Positions 27,272 through 35,945 of a stretch of DNA of 39,876 nucleotides are shown here, one piece after another. Position 1 is the first letter of the stretch, and each line of letters opens with the position of its first letter. The notes below the pieces were generated by a model. That model did not search any database. It saw nothing but the letters and a program-made list of their open reading frames with translations, and was not told where the DNA came from. The position numbers and the translations under genes were made by a program. This DNA comes from an uncultured Chloroflexota bacterium (GTDB lineage Bacteria > Chloroflexota > Dehalococcoidia > Lucifugimonadales > GCA-002694895): contig CATLOZ010000005.1 of NCBI GenBank assembly GCA_950054395.1, positions 1 through 39,876 of the forward strand, given 5' to 3'.

Positions 27272-27979
27272 ATGGAAGTAAAAGCTAAAACTAACGTTAA
27301 CTCTCTGATAAAATCAGCTATCAGAGAAGCCTCAAATAATAATTGGGAAAAAGCAAAAAAATTGAATTTAGTAATTTTGAATATTTCAAAAAATAATATC
27401 GAAACACTTAATAGACTTGGAATTTCTTATATGAAATTATCTAACAAAGTTAATGCAACTAAATGTTTTAAAAATGTATTAAAAATTTCTCCTAATAATG
27501 TGATTGCTCAAAAAAATTTAAATAAATTACAATTAAATTTACCCGAAATAACTATTAATCTTAGCAAAATTGATTCGGCCAATTTAATAAATGAGACCGG
27601 AAAATCAATACATTTAAAATGTGATATCAAGAATTCAAAGAAAATTTTAAATCAAGGCATTGATACCGGATCAAAATTAACTATTAGAAATGAAAAAGAT
27701 TCAATAGGAATTTATAAAGGTAATAGTAAAATACATATAATAGATAACAGTATAGCAAAAAGAATATCTAATCTAATAAATCTTGGAAATGAATATACTT
27801 GTACAGTATTAGGTGTGTCAGAAAATTCAATAAATATCAACATTAAAGAAACATCCAAATCAAAAAAGACAATGCAAATAATATCATTCCCGGAATATTT
27901 AAATTCAGATCTTCATAAAACGTCAATAAATCAAAATATAAAAAATTTAAATCTCGTCAATGTTGATGAAATTGATTAA
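27272..27979 (+). CDS. TPR-containing protein with C-terminal small beta domain
   Basis: 235 residues from the ATG at 27272; a TTG three codons upstream is also possible. Residues 10-90 contain TPR-like helical pairs (NNWEKAKKLNLVILNIS, IETLNRLGISYMKLSNK, NATKCFKNVLKISPNN). The second half (GSKLTIRNEKDSIGIYKG, IAKRISNLINLGNEYTCTVLG, SININIKE) looks like a compact beta barrel, somewhat HIRAN-like in having a small-domain strand followed by an A-x-R-I helix. That comparison is inference. There is no signal peptide, so it is probably cytoplasmic. The gene stands between lysC and an MBL-fold hydrolase, separated by 91 and 111 nt, so it may be its own unit. Function is unknown. Confidence 0.78.
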   Translation: MEVKAKTNVNSLIKSAIREASNNNWEKAKKLNLVILNISKNNIETLNRLGISYMKLSNKVNATKCFKNVLKISPNNVIAQKNLNKLQLNLPEITINLSKIDSANLINETGKSIHLKCDIKNSKKILNQGIDTGSKLTIRNEKDSIGIYKGNSKIHIIDNSIAKRISNLINLGNEYTCTVLGVSENSININIKETSKSKKTMQIISFPEYLNSDLHKTSINQNIKNLNLVNVDEID

Positions 27980-28059
27980 TTCTATTATTTAAATAAAAAC
28001 TATTGATAATAGTCTTTTAAAATAAGCATTGTTTCCTGTCTTGCAAGCTAGTACTATCA

Positions 28060-28084
28060 TAATTCAATTAGACTAATTGAATTA
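28060..28084. promoter_or_regulatory. 25-nt inverted repeat just upstream of the MBL hydrolase start
   Basis: TAATTCAATTAG and CTAATTGAATTA are exact reverse complements around a single central A. The repeat ends 6 nt before the ATG at 28091, where a dimeric repressor could bind or an RNA hairpin could mask the start. It lacks GC content and a T tract, so it does not look like a terminator. Confidence 0.4.
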
Positions 28085-28090
28085 AATCAA

Positions 28091-28762
28091 ATGAATAAAC
28101 AAACTTTTGAACAAAATGATTTATTTTATACTAAAAATATTGTAGATCCATTATTTAACAATATATGGCTGATAGGATCGAAAAAAACTAAAAATGCAAT
28201 ATTATTAGACGCACCGCCTGATATTAATAATATAAAAAAATTTTTAATTAATAATAATCAATGGAACATCAATTCAATATTTATAACTCATAACCATTAT
28301 GATCATATTGACGGACTGAAAGATATTATAAGTTTTTTAAATAAAGAAATTATAATATGGATTGGGATAAATGATTCAAACAAATTAAAAGAATTGAAAA
28401 TAAATCCAAAATACATAAAATATTATGAAAATTCAAAGCAATATAAACTAAATCAAACAATTATACAGTTTATTAGTACCCCAGGGCATACTCCAGGCTC
28501 AACTTGTATATTAATTGAAGATAATTTATTTTCAGGTGATACTTTATTTCCCGGAGGTCCAGGAAGAACACAAGATTCAAAAAGTTTCAAAATACTCATT
28601 GATAATATAGAAAAGAAATTGTTAAATCTTTCAGAGCATATTATAGTACACCCAGGACATGGGGATGATACAACTATTAAAAATTCTTTAAATGAATTTC
28701 AAATATTTAAATCAAAAAATTTAAATATTGATAATCTTAGCGGGAACATTACTTGGCAATAA
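28091..28762 (+). CDS. Metallo-beta-lactamase-fold hydrolase (glyoxalase II-like)
   Basis: 223 residues. The di-metal motif THNHYDHIDG (HxHxDH) is followed by TPGHTPGS, FSGDTLFPGGPGRT (bridging Asp) and HPGHGDDTT, all in the order of the glyoxalase II/YcbL group. These hydrolases usually cleave thioesters such as S-lactoylglutathione, but many have other substrates, and glutathione use in this organism is not established. The protein has no signal peptide and is expected in the cytosol. trpA starts 7 nt after its stop, so the two are probably co-transcribed. A palindrome lies just before the start codon. Confidence 0.9.
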   Translation: MNKQTFEQNDLFYTKNIVDPLFNNIWLIGSKKTKNAILLDAPPDINNIKKFLINNNQWNINSIFITHNHYDHIDGLKDIISFLNKEIIIWIGINDSNKLKELKINPKYIKYYENSKQYKLNQTIIQFISTPGHTPGSTCILIEDNLFSGDTLFPGGPGRTQDSKSFKILIDNIEKKLLNLSEHIIVHPGHGDDTTIKNSLNEFQIFKSKNLNIDNLSGNITWQ

Positions 28763-28769
28763 AACAAAA

Positions 28770-29582
28770 ATGAATGAGAACAAATTAGATCAAATTAAAA
28801 ATTATAAAAAATCAATCCTAACTTTATATCTCACTTCAGGGTATCCGGATTTTAATTCATCCATTGAAATAGCTCGAATATTAATTAATTCAAATATTGA
28901 TATTTTAGAAATAGGAATACCATTTAGCGATCCCATTGCTGATGGACCTACAATTCAGAATACTTCATTTAAAGCTATCGAATCAAAGAATAAAAATAAA
29001 ACAAAACCTATTATTGATTCAACATTAGAAATAATAAAAATTCTTAGAAAAATAAATAGAAAAAAACCTATTATTATTATGAGTTATCTAAATCCAATAT
29101 ATCAATTTGGAATTACAAAATTCTCAGAAAGTGTAATGAAAGCAGGTGTTGATGGAATTGTAATACCTGACCTACCATTTGAACAATCAAGAAAAATAAA
29201 TCAAATATTTAATAACAATAATATTTATTTAATAAACATGCTTACACCCACAACTTCAAAATCAAAAATAAAAAAAGTGACTCAAAATTCTAAAGGGTTT
29301 ATATATTATGTTAGTTCTACTGGAGTTACTGGATCCAGAGATAAATTATCATCAAAAAATCTAAAAATTATTAATATAATTAAACAAACTTCATCAATAC
29401 CAGTATTAGTAGGTTTTGGGGTTTCAACAAATGAGCATATCAAAACTATAGACAAATATGCAGATGGAGCTATTATTGCAAGTGCTCTTATTAATAAAAT
29501 ATCTCCAATTATAGAAAGGAAAAGTCAAGATGATGACCTCAAAATAATCATAAATAATTTTATAAATAATCTCAGAAAATAA
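28770..29582 (+). CDS. trpA: Tryptophan synthase alpha subunit
   Basis: 270 residues from ATG 28770, chosen because it follows the upstream stop by 7 nt; an in-frame ATG at 28728 would overlap that gene by 35 nt. TrpA cleaves indole-3-glycerol phosphate to indole. Catalytic acids are visible: E47 in ILEIGIPFSDP and D58 in IADGPTIQ. IMSYLNPIYQFG, IVIPDLPFEQS, YVSSTGVTGSR and VLVGFGVSTNEH (phosphate site) complete the barrel. trpB, its normal partner and neighbour, is not in the window. aroH and DAHP synthase follow, making an aromatic amino-acid cluster. Confidence 0.94.
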   Translation: MNENKLDQIKNYKKSILTLYLTSGYPDFNSSIEIARILINSNIDILEIGIPFSDPIADGPTIQNTSFKAIESKNKNKTKPIIDSTLEIIKILRKINRKKPIIIMSYLNPIYQFGITKFSESVMKAGVDGIVIPDLPFEQSRKINQIFNNNNIYLINMLTPTTSKSKIKKVTQNSKGFIYYVSSTGVTGSRDKLSSKNLKIINIIKQTSSIPVLVGFGVSTNEHIKTIDKYADGAIIASALINKISPIIERKSQDDDLKIIINNFINNLRK

Positions 29583-29596
29583 ATAAAACACAATAT

Positions 29597-29986
29597 ATGT
29601 TAAACAAATTATTATCTTTATTTAAAACTACAAATATTGTATCTGTACGTGGTGCCATTACTGTAACAAAGGATACAAAAAAAGATATAGAAATTGAAAC
29701 AAGTAAATTATTACAAGAAATATTTTCTTTAAATAATATTACAAAAAAAGATATTTTATTTATTATATTTTCTTCTACTGAAGATTTGAAATCTCATTAT
29801 CCTGCCTCTGTAGCAAGGGAAAATTTTGGATTACTTAATGAATCTTTATTTAGCACAACTGAACCTAAAATAAAAAATAATTTAAAACTATGCATAAGAA
29901 CATTAATGGTTTTTAAAAGTAAAATACCTCAAAAAAATTTAAAATTCATCTATCTTGAGAATGCAAAGAATTTACGCATTCAATAG
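29597..29986 (+). CDS. aroH: Chorismate mutase, AroH class
   Basis: 129 residues, the size of the trimeric Bacillus-type chorismate mutase that converts chorismate to prephenate. Matching features: SVRGAITVTKDTKKDIE with the active-site Arg, a conserved acidic/Ser stretch IIFSSTEDLKSHYPASVAR (quoted in part: FSSTEDLKSHYPASVAR) and CIRTLMVFKS with the second Arg. About 12 residues precede the usual family start. It lies 14 nt after trpA. It is the branch toward phenylalanine and tyrosine, whereas trpA serves the tryptophan branch. Confidence 0.87.
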   Translation: MLNKLLSLFKTTNIVSVRGAITVTKDTKKDIEIETSKLLQEIFSLNNITKKDILFIIFSSTEDLKSHYPASVARENFGLLNESLFSTTEPKIKNNLKLCIRTLMVFKSKIPQKNLKFIYLENAKNLRIQ

Positions 29987-30036
29987 TTTCATACAAACTT
30001 TAAACTAAAACTTTATAATTAGATATTTAAATTCTA

Positions 30037-30045
30037 TGATACAAT
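30037..30045 (+). promoter_or_regulatory. Possible extended -10 promoter for the DAHP synthase
   Basis: TGATACAAT (TGn plus TACAAT, 5/6) lies 73 nt before the ATG at 30119, in the 132-nt gap after aroH. No convincing -35 is visible. No other feature is supported in this gap. Confidence 0.33.
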
Positions 30046-30118
30046 GTTTCTCTGTTTAAAATACGAAAACATATTAGTGAATAATTATTCTGTAATTTAA
30101 TTACATTTTTAAAGCAAA

Positions 30119-31174
30119 ATGACCAATTCTTATAACAAAAATATACACAACGTTAACCTCGAATACATTAAGCCATTGTATTCCCCGGAAAAATTTATTG
30201 ATATGATTCCAGTAAAACCTGAACAAATTCATACAGTGTATAAATCAAGAGACGAAATTCAAAATATTATTGATGGGAAATCTGAAAAATTACTATTAAT
30301 TGTTGGACCTTGTTCAATACACGATGTACAATCTTGCCTAGAATATGCAAACAAGTTAAAAAATATTTCTGAAAAAGTCAAAGATAAAATTCTTATAATC
30401 ATGAGAGTTTATTTTGAAAAACCAAGAACTACTACAGGATGGAAAGGCTTCATAAATGATCCTAATCTCAACAATACTTTTGATGTCCATGATGGACTAA
30501 GAAAAGCTAGAGGATTTCTTAATCAAGTTTTACACATAGGTCTTCCTGCTGGAACAGAATTTCTTGATCCATTTATTCCTCAATATTATGCTGACCTAAT
30601 TTCTTGGGGAGCAATAGGAGCCAGGACAGTAGAAAGTCAAACACATAGACAATTATCTAGCGGTCTTAGTATGCCTATCGGATTTAAAAATGGTACTGGA
30701 GGTACAGTTCAAATAGCACTTGAAGCTATTATTACAGCACAAAATCAACATGTATTTTTAGGTATAAATGAAAAAGGTCAAGCATCTGTAGTAAAAACAA
30801 AAGGAAATGCATATGGACACTTAATTCTCAGAGGTGGTAAAAATGGAACTAATTATGATGAAAAATCTATAAAAAACGCTGTGGAATTATTAAATAAAAA
30901 TAATTTAAATTCCCAACTTATTGTTGATTGCTCTCACGGAAACTCAAATAAAGACCACAGAAACCAATCTAAAGTTTTTAAATCAGTCCTAAATCAAAAA
31001 ATTAATGGGCAAAAATCTATTTTTGGAATCATGTTAGAAAGCCATCTTAATCCTGGGAATCAAGATCTTTCATCTGATACTAAAAATCTTGAATATGGTG
31101 TTTCAATTACAGATGAATGCATAGGATGGGATGAAACCTCAGAATTAATTCAATGGGCATACAATAAATTATAA
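30119..31174 (+). CDS. 3-Deoxy-D-arabino-heptulosonate-7-phosphate synthase, class I AroG/F/H type
   Basis: 351 residues, the length of the enteric AroF/G/H enzymes that condense PEP and erythrose 4-phosphate as the first shikimate step. Visible motifs are VGPCSIHDVQSCLEYA, MRVYFEKPRTTTGWKG, PAGTEFLDPFIPQYYAD, SWGAIGARTVESQTHRQLSS (quoted in part: GAIGARTVESQTHRQ), IGFKNGTGG, HLILRGG, and IVDCSHGNSNKDH (metal ligands). The enteric type carries an N-terminal extension used for feedback inhibition by Phe, Tyr or Trp; which one applies here is unclear, so no single gene symbol is given. Together with aroH and trpA it forms an aromatic amino-acid group. Confidence 0.93.
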   Translation: MTNSYNKNIHNVNLEYIKPLYSPEKFIDMIPVKPEQIHTVYKSRDEIQNIIDGKSEKLLLIVGPCSIHDVQSCLEYANKLKNISEKVKDKILIIMRVYFEKPRTTTGWKGFINDPNLNNTFDVHDGLRKARGFLNQVLHIGLPAGTEFLDPFIPQYYADLISWGAIGARTVESQTHRQLSSGLSMPIGFKNGTGGTVQIALEAIITAQNQHVFLGINEKGQASVVKTKGNAYGHLILRGGKNGTNYDEKSIKNAVELLNKNNLNSQLIVDCSHGNSNKDHRNQSKVFKSVLNQKINGQKSIFGIMLESHLNPGNQDLSSDTKNLEYGVSITDECIGWDETSELIQWAYNKL

Positions 31175-31220
31175 TTAAAGATATAATTGTATTTGTTAAA
31201 ACAATACTGAAATTTTAAAT

Positions 31221-32171
31221 ATGCCAGTAATCCATAAAATTACTCATTTATCAGAATTATCTAAAATAATTGGAAGTAAATCAGGGTATAGTATAACAAT
31301 CGGTGTATTTGATGGAATACACTTAGGTCATCAATTCCTAATTAATGAAACAGTTAAAGTTGCCAATAATCAAAATTATAATTCATGTATAATTTCTTTC
31401 TCTAATTCTCCATATCACTTTTTAACTAAAAAAAATGACTCCAATAATTATTTATCTACCGAATGTGAGAAAACCAATATATTATCAACATATAAAATCG
31501 ATGAAATTTTCTTAGTTCAATTCAATGATGAAATAGCTAATACAAAAGCATATGATTTTTTAAAATATTTAAACACTTCTTTAAATCTCAAATCTCTTGT
31601 CATTGGTCCAAATTTTTCATTAGGTAAAAATAAGGAGGGTAATATAAATTATTTAAATAAAATGCAAAGTACTTTTAATTATAAGTTATATGTAACTAAA
31701 CCTTATCTTTCTCAAAATCAAATAATCAGTAGTACTTTAATAAAAAAACTTATAGATCAAAAAAATATAATAAAGGCAAATAAGTGTTTAGGTTATTATT
31801 ATAATTTAACAGGCAAGGTTATAAGAGGAGGGAACAGAGGGAAAACTTTAAATATGCCTACAGCTAATTTATTAATAAATCAAAAAAAATTCATTCCTCC
31901 AGAAGGGATTTATGCATGCAAGGTAGAATATAGAAAAAAGAAATATATAGGCGCATTAAGTATTGGCAAGAATCCTACATTTGGAAATAATAATCCTTTA
32001 AGTATCGAAGTACATATCGTAGGTTTCGCTAAATCCTTATACAATGAAACCCTAACAATAGAAATTCATAAATATATTAGAGAACAAATAACATACTCAG
32101 ATATTATAAAATTAAAAGAACAAATGCAAAAAGATTTAATTAATATAAAACAATTTTTTAACAATGAATAA
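31221..32171 (+). CDS. ribF: Bifunctional riboflavin kinase / FAD synthetase
   Basis: 316 residues. The N-terminal FAD synthetase (nucleotidyltransferase) has TIGVFDGIHLGHQFLI with the HxGH motif at residues 34-37 and a second site near SSTLIKKLI. The C-terminal riboflavin kinase has GKVIRGGNRGKTLNMPTANL with the PTAN motif, then PPEGIYACKV, SIGKNPTFG and EVHIVGF. It makes FMN and FAD from riboflavin; FMN/FAD enzymes and F420 share the deazaflavin/flavin precursor pool. Its stop overlaps the tyrS start by 8 nt, implying translational coupling. Confidence 0.95.
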   Translation: MPVIHKITHLSELSKIIGSKSGYSITIGVFDGIHLGHQFLINETVKVANNQNYNSCIISFSNSPYHFLTKKNDSNNYLSTECEKTNILSTYKIDEIFLVQFNDEIANTKAYDFLKYLNTSLNLKSLVIGPNFSLGKNKEGNINYLNKMQSTFNYKLYVTKPYLSQNQIISSTLIKKLIDQKNIIKANKCLGYYYNLTGKVIRGGNRGKTLNMPTANLLINQKKFIPPEGIYACKVEYRKKKYIGALSIGKNPTFGNNNPLSIEVHIVGFAKSLYNETLTIEIHKYIREQITYSDIIKLKEQMQKDLINIKQFFNNE

Positions 32172-33354
32172 TATTGAAAAAATACTTACTAGAGGAGTTG
32201 AAGAAATAATTCCTAGAAACGAATTTATTTCCAATCTCAATAAAAATCATAATTTAAGGTTAAAAATGGGCTTTGATCCTAGCGCCCCAGATATACATCT
32301 TGGGCATGCAGTAGGATTAAGAAAACTAAGACAACTGCAAGATTTAGGCCATACAGTAGTATTAATTGTAGCTGATTGGACTGCACAAATCGGAGATCCA
32401 AGTGGACGATCAGAAACAAGGCCAATGTTAACATATGAAGAAGTGAAATATAACGCAGAAACATATTTAAAACAATTCTTCAAAATTGTAAATAAATCAA
32501 AAACCGAAATAAGATGGCAATCAGAATGGTATGGAAAGTTCAAATTAGAAAATATTATTTCATTGACAAGTAAATTTACTATTGCTCAATTTTTAGCCAG
32601 AGAAGATTTTGCAAAAAGATATAATGCAAACCAACCAATTACTATCACAGAATTACTATATCCACTTTTACAAGCATATGATTCTGTAGTAATAAATTCA
32701 AATGTGGAATTTGGTGGTACAGATCAAAAATTTAATTTACTAGTTGGACGTGAGCTACAACAAAAAGAAGGCCAATCACCTCAACAATGTTTTCTTGTTC
32801 CATTAATACCTGGCACTGATGGAAAACGAAAAATGAGCAAAAGTTTAAATAATTATATAGGTATAACAGAACACCCAAATGAAATATATGGAAAAATCAT
32901 GTCTATACCAGACCATTTAATTGAAATATATATGAGATGTTTAACTGATATAGAAGACCATATAATTCAAGAATTAAAAAATGGATTAAATTCTAATAAT
33001 ATTAACCCTATGGATTATAAAAAATTACTTGCACACGAAATAGTAAAACAATTTCACACTCAAAATGAAGCTAATTTATCTGAAAAAAATTTCAAAGAAT
33101 CTGTACAAGAAAAAAATGTAAAATTCGAAAAAATAAAATTTCAAATCAATGAATTAAACTCAAAAGAAAAACTAAGTAAAATACTTTTTAATAAAAATAT
33201 AATTACAAGTACATCAGAATTTAAAAGATTGATAAAGCAAAATGGTGTAAAATTAAATGGAAAAACCCTTTCTGAAGACATAAGTATATCCGAGATTAAA
33301 AATGGATATCAAATTAGCCTTGGAAAAAGAAAAAACATCGAAATCAATTTTTAA
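32164..33354 (+). CDS. tyrS: Tyrosyl-tRNA synthetase
   Basis: 396 residues. The class I signature HLGH at residues 45-48 (APDIHLGHAVGLRKLRQLQD) and an intact KMSKS at 223-227 are present. VADWTAQIGDPSGR, VEFGGTDQKFNLLVGRELQ and a C-terminal S4-type RNA-binding domain (SEFKRLIKQNGVKLNGK) support TyrRS of the TyrZ-like group rather than TrpRS. The ATG starts inside the ribF stop region (ATGAATAA). The next gene begins 6 nt after its stop. Confidence 0.94.
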   Translation: MNNIEKILTRGVEEIIPRNEFISNLNKNHNLRLKMGFDPSAPDIHLGHAVGLRKLRQLQDLGHTVVLIVADWTAQIGDPSGRSETRPMLTYEEVKYNAETYLKQFFKIVNKSKTEIRWQSEWYGKFKLENIISLTSKFTIAQFLAREDFAKRYNANQPITITELLYPLLQAYDSVVINSNVEFGGTDQKFNLLVGRELQQKEGQSPQQCFLVPLIPGTDGKRKMSKSLNNYIGITEHPNEIYGKIMSIPDHLIEIYMRCLTDIEDHIIQELKNGLNSNNINPMDYKKLLAHEIVKQFHTQNEANLSEKNFKESVQEKNVKFEKIKFQINELNSKEKLSKILFNKNIITSTSEFKRLIKQNGVKLNGKTLSEDISISEIKNGYQISLGKRKNIEINF

Positions 33355-33360
33355 CTTACA

Positions 33361-34476
33361 ATGCAAAAATATTTATCAGATTCAAACGAAATAAATCTAA
33401 GATTACCTGGGCCTGTACCTGTTCCAAAAGAAATACTTGAAGAACAATCAAAGCCTTTAATAAATCATAGGGGAAATGATTACAAATTACTTTTAAATGA
33501 ATGTACCAAAAATTTAAAAAATATATATGCCACAAATAATGATCTTTTTATCTTTACCTGTTCCGGAACAGGTGTAATGGAAGCATCTGTATCAAATTTT
33601 TTATCTGAAAATGATGAAATAATTGTTGCTTCAGTAGGTTGGTTTGGAGATAGATTTTCAGAAATAGCGAATTCTTATAATATTAAAGTTAATAATATTA
33701 ATTTTGAATTGGGTGAAATAATTAATATTAATATTCTTGAGGAATTTATTAAATCTAATCCAAATGCAAAAGCACTATATATAACTCATAATGAAACATC
33801 TACCGGAGTTCAAAACGACCTAAAATCTATTTCATTTTTAGCTAAAAAATATTCGTTATTATATGTTGTAGACGGTATTAGCAGTGTTGCTTCTGTACCT
33901 TGTAATACCGATGAATTAGAAATTGATGTTTTAATTTCAGCATCTCAAAAAGGATGGGTAGCTCCACCGGGACTAGCTTTTATGTCTATTAGTAAAAAAG
34001 CATGGGAATTCCATTGTAATTCTTCAAGTCCAAAATATTACTTTGATATATCTCAATATAAAAAATATTTAGAAAAAGGGCAACCTCCGTTTACTCCAGC
34101 AATAGGGATAATGTATGCACTTAACAAATCATTAAAATTACTTCTAGATGAAACTATGACAAAAGTTTATGAAAGGCATACAGATGCTGCTAATAAAATT
34201 AGAAGCAAATTACAAGAAATTGGCTTTGAATTATTTCCTAAAAATGAATCTTTTGCTTCAAATACTCTAACTGCTGTCAAAGTACCTGAAAACATAAACT
34301 GCTCTAAATTTTTAAATATATTAGAAAATGAACACCAAGTAATTATCTCAACAGGGCAAGGAAATCTCAGTGGAAAAATACTTAGAATTGGACATCTAGG
34401 AATTGTTTCAGATGAAGAAATAAACTGGTTGATTAATTCAATATTAGAAACCCTTAAATCGTTAAATAATGAATAA
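33361..34476 (+). CDS. Class V aminotransferase (alanine/serine-glyoxylate type)
   Basis: 371 residues of the fold-type I PLP family. The start RLPGPVPVPKEILEE and the segment SGTGVMEASVSNFL (cofactor phosphate loop) are typical. The PLP lysine is K197 in SASQKGWVAPPGLAF, preceded by YVVDGISSVASVP with the cofactor-binding Asp. The best-known relatives are alanine-glyoxylate and serine-glyoxylate/serine-pyruvate aminotransferases. The exact donor cannot be fixed from sequence. Its stop overlaps gcvT by 8 nt (ATGAATAA), a strong hint that it feeds glycine into, or works with, the glycine cleavage system encoded next. Confidence 0.88.
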   Translation: MQKYLSDSNEINLRLPGPVPVPKEILEEQSKPLINHRGNDYKLLLNECTKNLKNIYATNNDLFIFTCSGTGVMEASVSNFLSENDEIIVASVGWFGDRFSEIANSYNIKVNNINFELGEIININILEEFIKSNPNAKALYITHNETSTGVQNDLKSISFLAKKYSLLYVVDGISSVASVPCNTDELEIDVLISASQKGWVAPPGLAFMSISKKAWEFHCNSSSPKYYFDISQYKKYLEKGQPPFTPAIGIMYALNKSLKLLLDETMTKVYERHTDAANKIRSKLQEIGFELFPKNESFASNTLTAVKVPENINCSKFLNILENEHQVIISTGQGNLSGKILRIGHLGIVSDEEINWLINSILETLKSLNNE

Positions 34477-35554
34477 TTTATTAAAAACTTCTTTACATCA
34501 AACACATATTAACTCAAAGGCAAAATTAGTTCCTTTTGCCGGATGGGAAATGCCAATACAATACTCTTCTATACTTTCTGAATGTAAAGCAGTCAGAAAT
34601 CAATCTGGAATATTTGATGTCTCACATATGGGAAGATTTTACATATCAGGAAATGACGCATCATTAGCTTTAGATAAAATATTAAGTGTGAATCCTTTTA
34701 TAATTGAAGAAGGGCAAGGAAAATACAATGTAATATGTAATCAAAATGGCGGGATCATAGATGATGCTATAGTTTATAAAATTAATGATAAAAAATTTCT
34801 ACTAATTCCAAATGCTTCAAATGCAGACACAATACATGAATGGATCATAGATAACACAAAAGAATTAGATTTTAATATTGACGTTGTAACAAAAAACACA
34901 GCCATGATAGCGTTACAAGGCCCAACATCAACAACAATTTTAAATAATATATTTTCTGAATTACCTAAGATTAGAAGATTTAGGTTTATTCAAACAAAAT
35001 ACAAAGATAAAAATGTTATTATTGCTCGGACTGGTTATACTGGAGAAAATGGTTTTGAAATAATATTAGATAACGATATTTCTCAAAACTTTTGGGAATT
35101 ATTACTTAAAAACGGGGCAACTGAATGTGGGCTAGGTGCAAGAGATGTATTAAGACTTGAAGCTGCTTTAGCACTGCATGGTAATGAAATCACAGTAAAA
35201 ACCAATCCTTTTGAAGCTCAATTATCTAGATTTGTAGAATTAGATCGTGAAAATTATATTGTAAACAATACATTAAATAATATTAAATCCCAAGAATTAT
35301 CAAAAAAATTAATAGGTTTTGAAATACAAGGTAGAAAGATAGCAAGATCTCACAATATAATTAAAGACGATAATAATAATATCATTGGAGAAGTAACAAG
35401 TGGGACTTACTCTCCAACATTAAATAAAAGTATAGGATTAGGATATATATCAAACAAATCTTTAGATATCAATTCCGAAATAACGATTGAAATCCGATCA
35501 AAAAATATACTTGCTAAAATTATAAAAATACCATTCTATAAAAGGAGTAATTAA
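34469..35554 (+). CDS. gcvT: Glycine cleavage system T protein (aminomethyltransferase)
   Basis: 361 residues, a normal GcvT, which transfers the methylene group from the H-protein lipoyl arm to tetrahydrofolate and releases ammonia. FAGWEMPIQYSS, FDVSHMGRFYISG, GGIIDDAIVY, ALQGPTS, RTGYTGENGFEI, CGLGARDVLRLEAALALHGN (quoted in part: GLGARDVLRLEAALALHG) and the C-terminal barrel with GEVTSGTYSPTL are all present. SHMGR and RTGYTGE separate it from folate-binding sarcosine/dimethylglycine relatives. The stop is followed immediately by the gcvH ATG, with no gap. Confidence 0.95.
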   Translation: MNNLLKTSLHQTHINSKAKLVPFAGWEMPIQYSSILSECKAVRNQSGIFDVSHMGRFYISGNDASLALDKILSVNPFIIEEGQGKYNVICNQNGGIIDDAIVYKINDKKFLLIPNASNADTIHEWIIDNTKELDFNIDVVTKNTAMIALQGPTSTTILNNIFSELPKIRRFRFIQTKYKDKNVIIARTGYTGENGFEIILDNDISQNFWELLLKNGATECGLGARDVLRLEAALALHGNEITVKTNPFEAQLSRFVELDRENYIVNNTLNNIKSQELSKKLIGFEIQGRKIARSHNIIKDDNNNIIGEVTSGTYSPTLNKSIGLGYISNKSLDINSEITIEIRSKNILAKIIKIPFYKRSN

Positions 35555-35938
35555 ATGTACCCTGAAAATTTAAAATATTCTGAAGAACACGAGTGGTTAT
35601 TGGAAAATAACGGAATTGCCACTATTGGAATAACATCTTTTGCTGTAGAAAGTCTTGGTGATATTGTTTTTATAGAATTACCTCAAACTGGTACTGAAAT
35701 TACTCAGTTTTCTACATTTGGTGAAGTTGAATCAGTTAAAGCCGCATCAGAAATATACAGCCCTATAAGCGGAAAAATTATTGAAATTAATGAAAAACTA
35801 GAAACAGAACCGGAGTTATTAAATAATTCTCCGTATGAAGATGGATGGCTTATAAAAGTAGAAATTTCAGATAATTCAGAATTTAAAAAACTTATGACAG
35901 CTAAAGAATATGAATCATTTGTAAATGCCGGGAGCTAA
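35555..35938 (+). CDS. gcvH: Glycine cleavage system H protein
   Basis: 127 residues. The lipoyl carrier lysine is K62 in GEVESVKAASEIYSP. The N-terminus LKYSEEHEWL, the loop GDIVFIELPQTG and the C-terminal NSPYEDGWLIKVE are standard. It shuttles the aminomethyl group between the P, T and L proteins and must be lipoylated; no lipoylation gene is in the window. It begins at the base after the gcvT stop. Confidence 0.96.
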   Translation: MYPENLKYSEEHEWLLENNGIATIGITSFAVESLGDIVFIELPQTGTEITQFSTFGEVESVKAASEIYSPISGKIIEINEKLETEPELLNNSPYEDGWLIKVEISDNSEFKKLMTAKEYESFVNAGS

Positions 35939-35945
35939 AAAAATC

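Noticed and set aside
27999-28013. ACTATT-GAT-AATAGT followed by CTTTT as terminator of the TPR gene
   Set aside because: Only a 6-bp AT-rich stem; too weak to separate from chance in this composition.
28728-28769. Upstream ATG giving trpA 14 extra residues
   Set aside because: It would overlap the MBL gene by 35 nt and the extra residues do not resemble a TrpA N-terminus; ATG 28770 fits the family.
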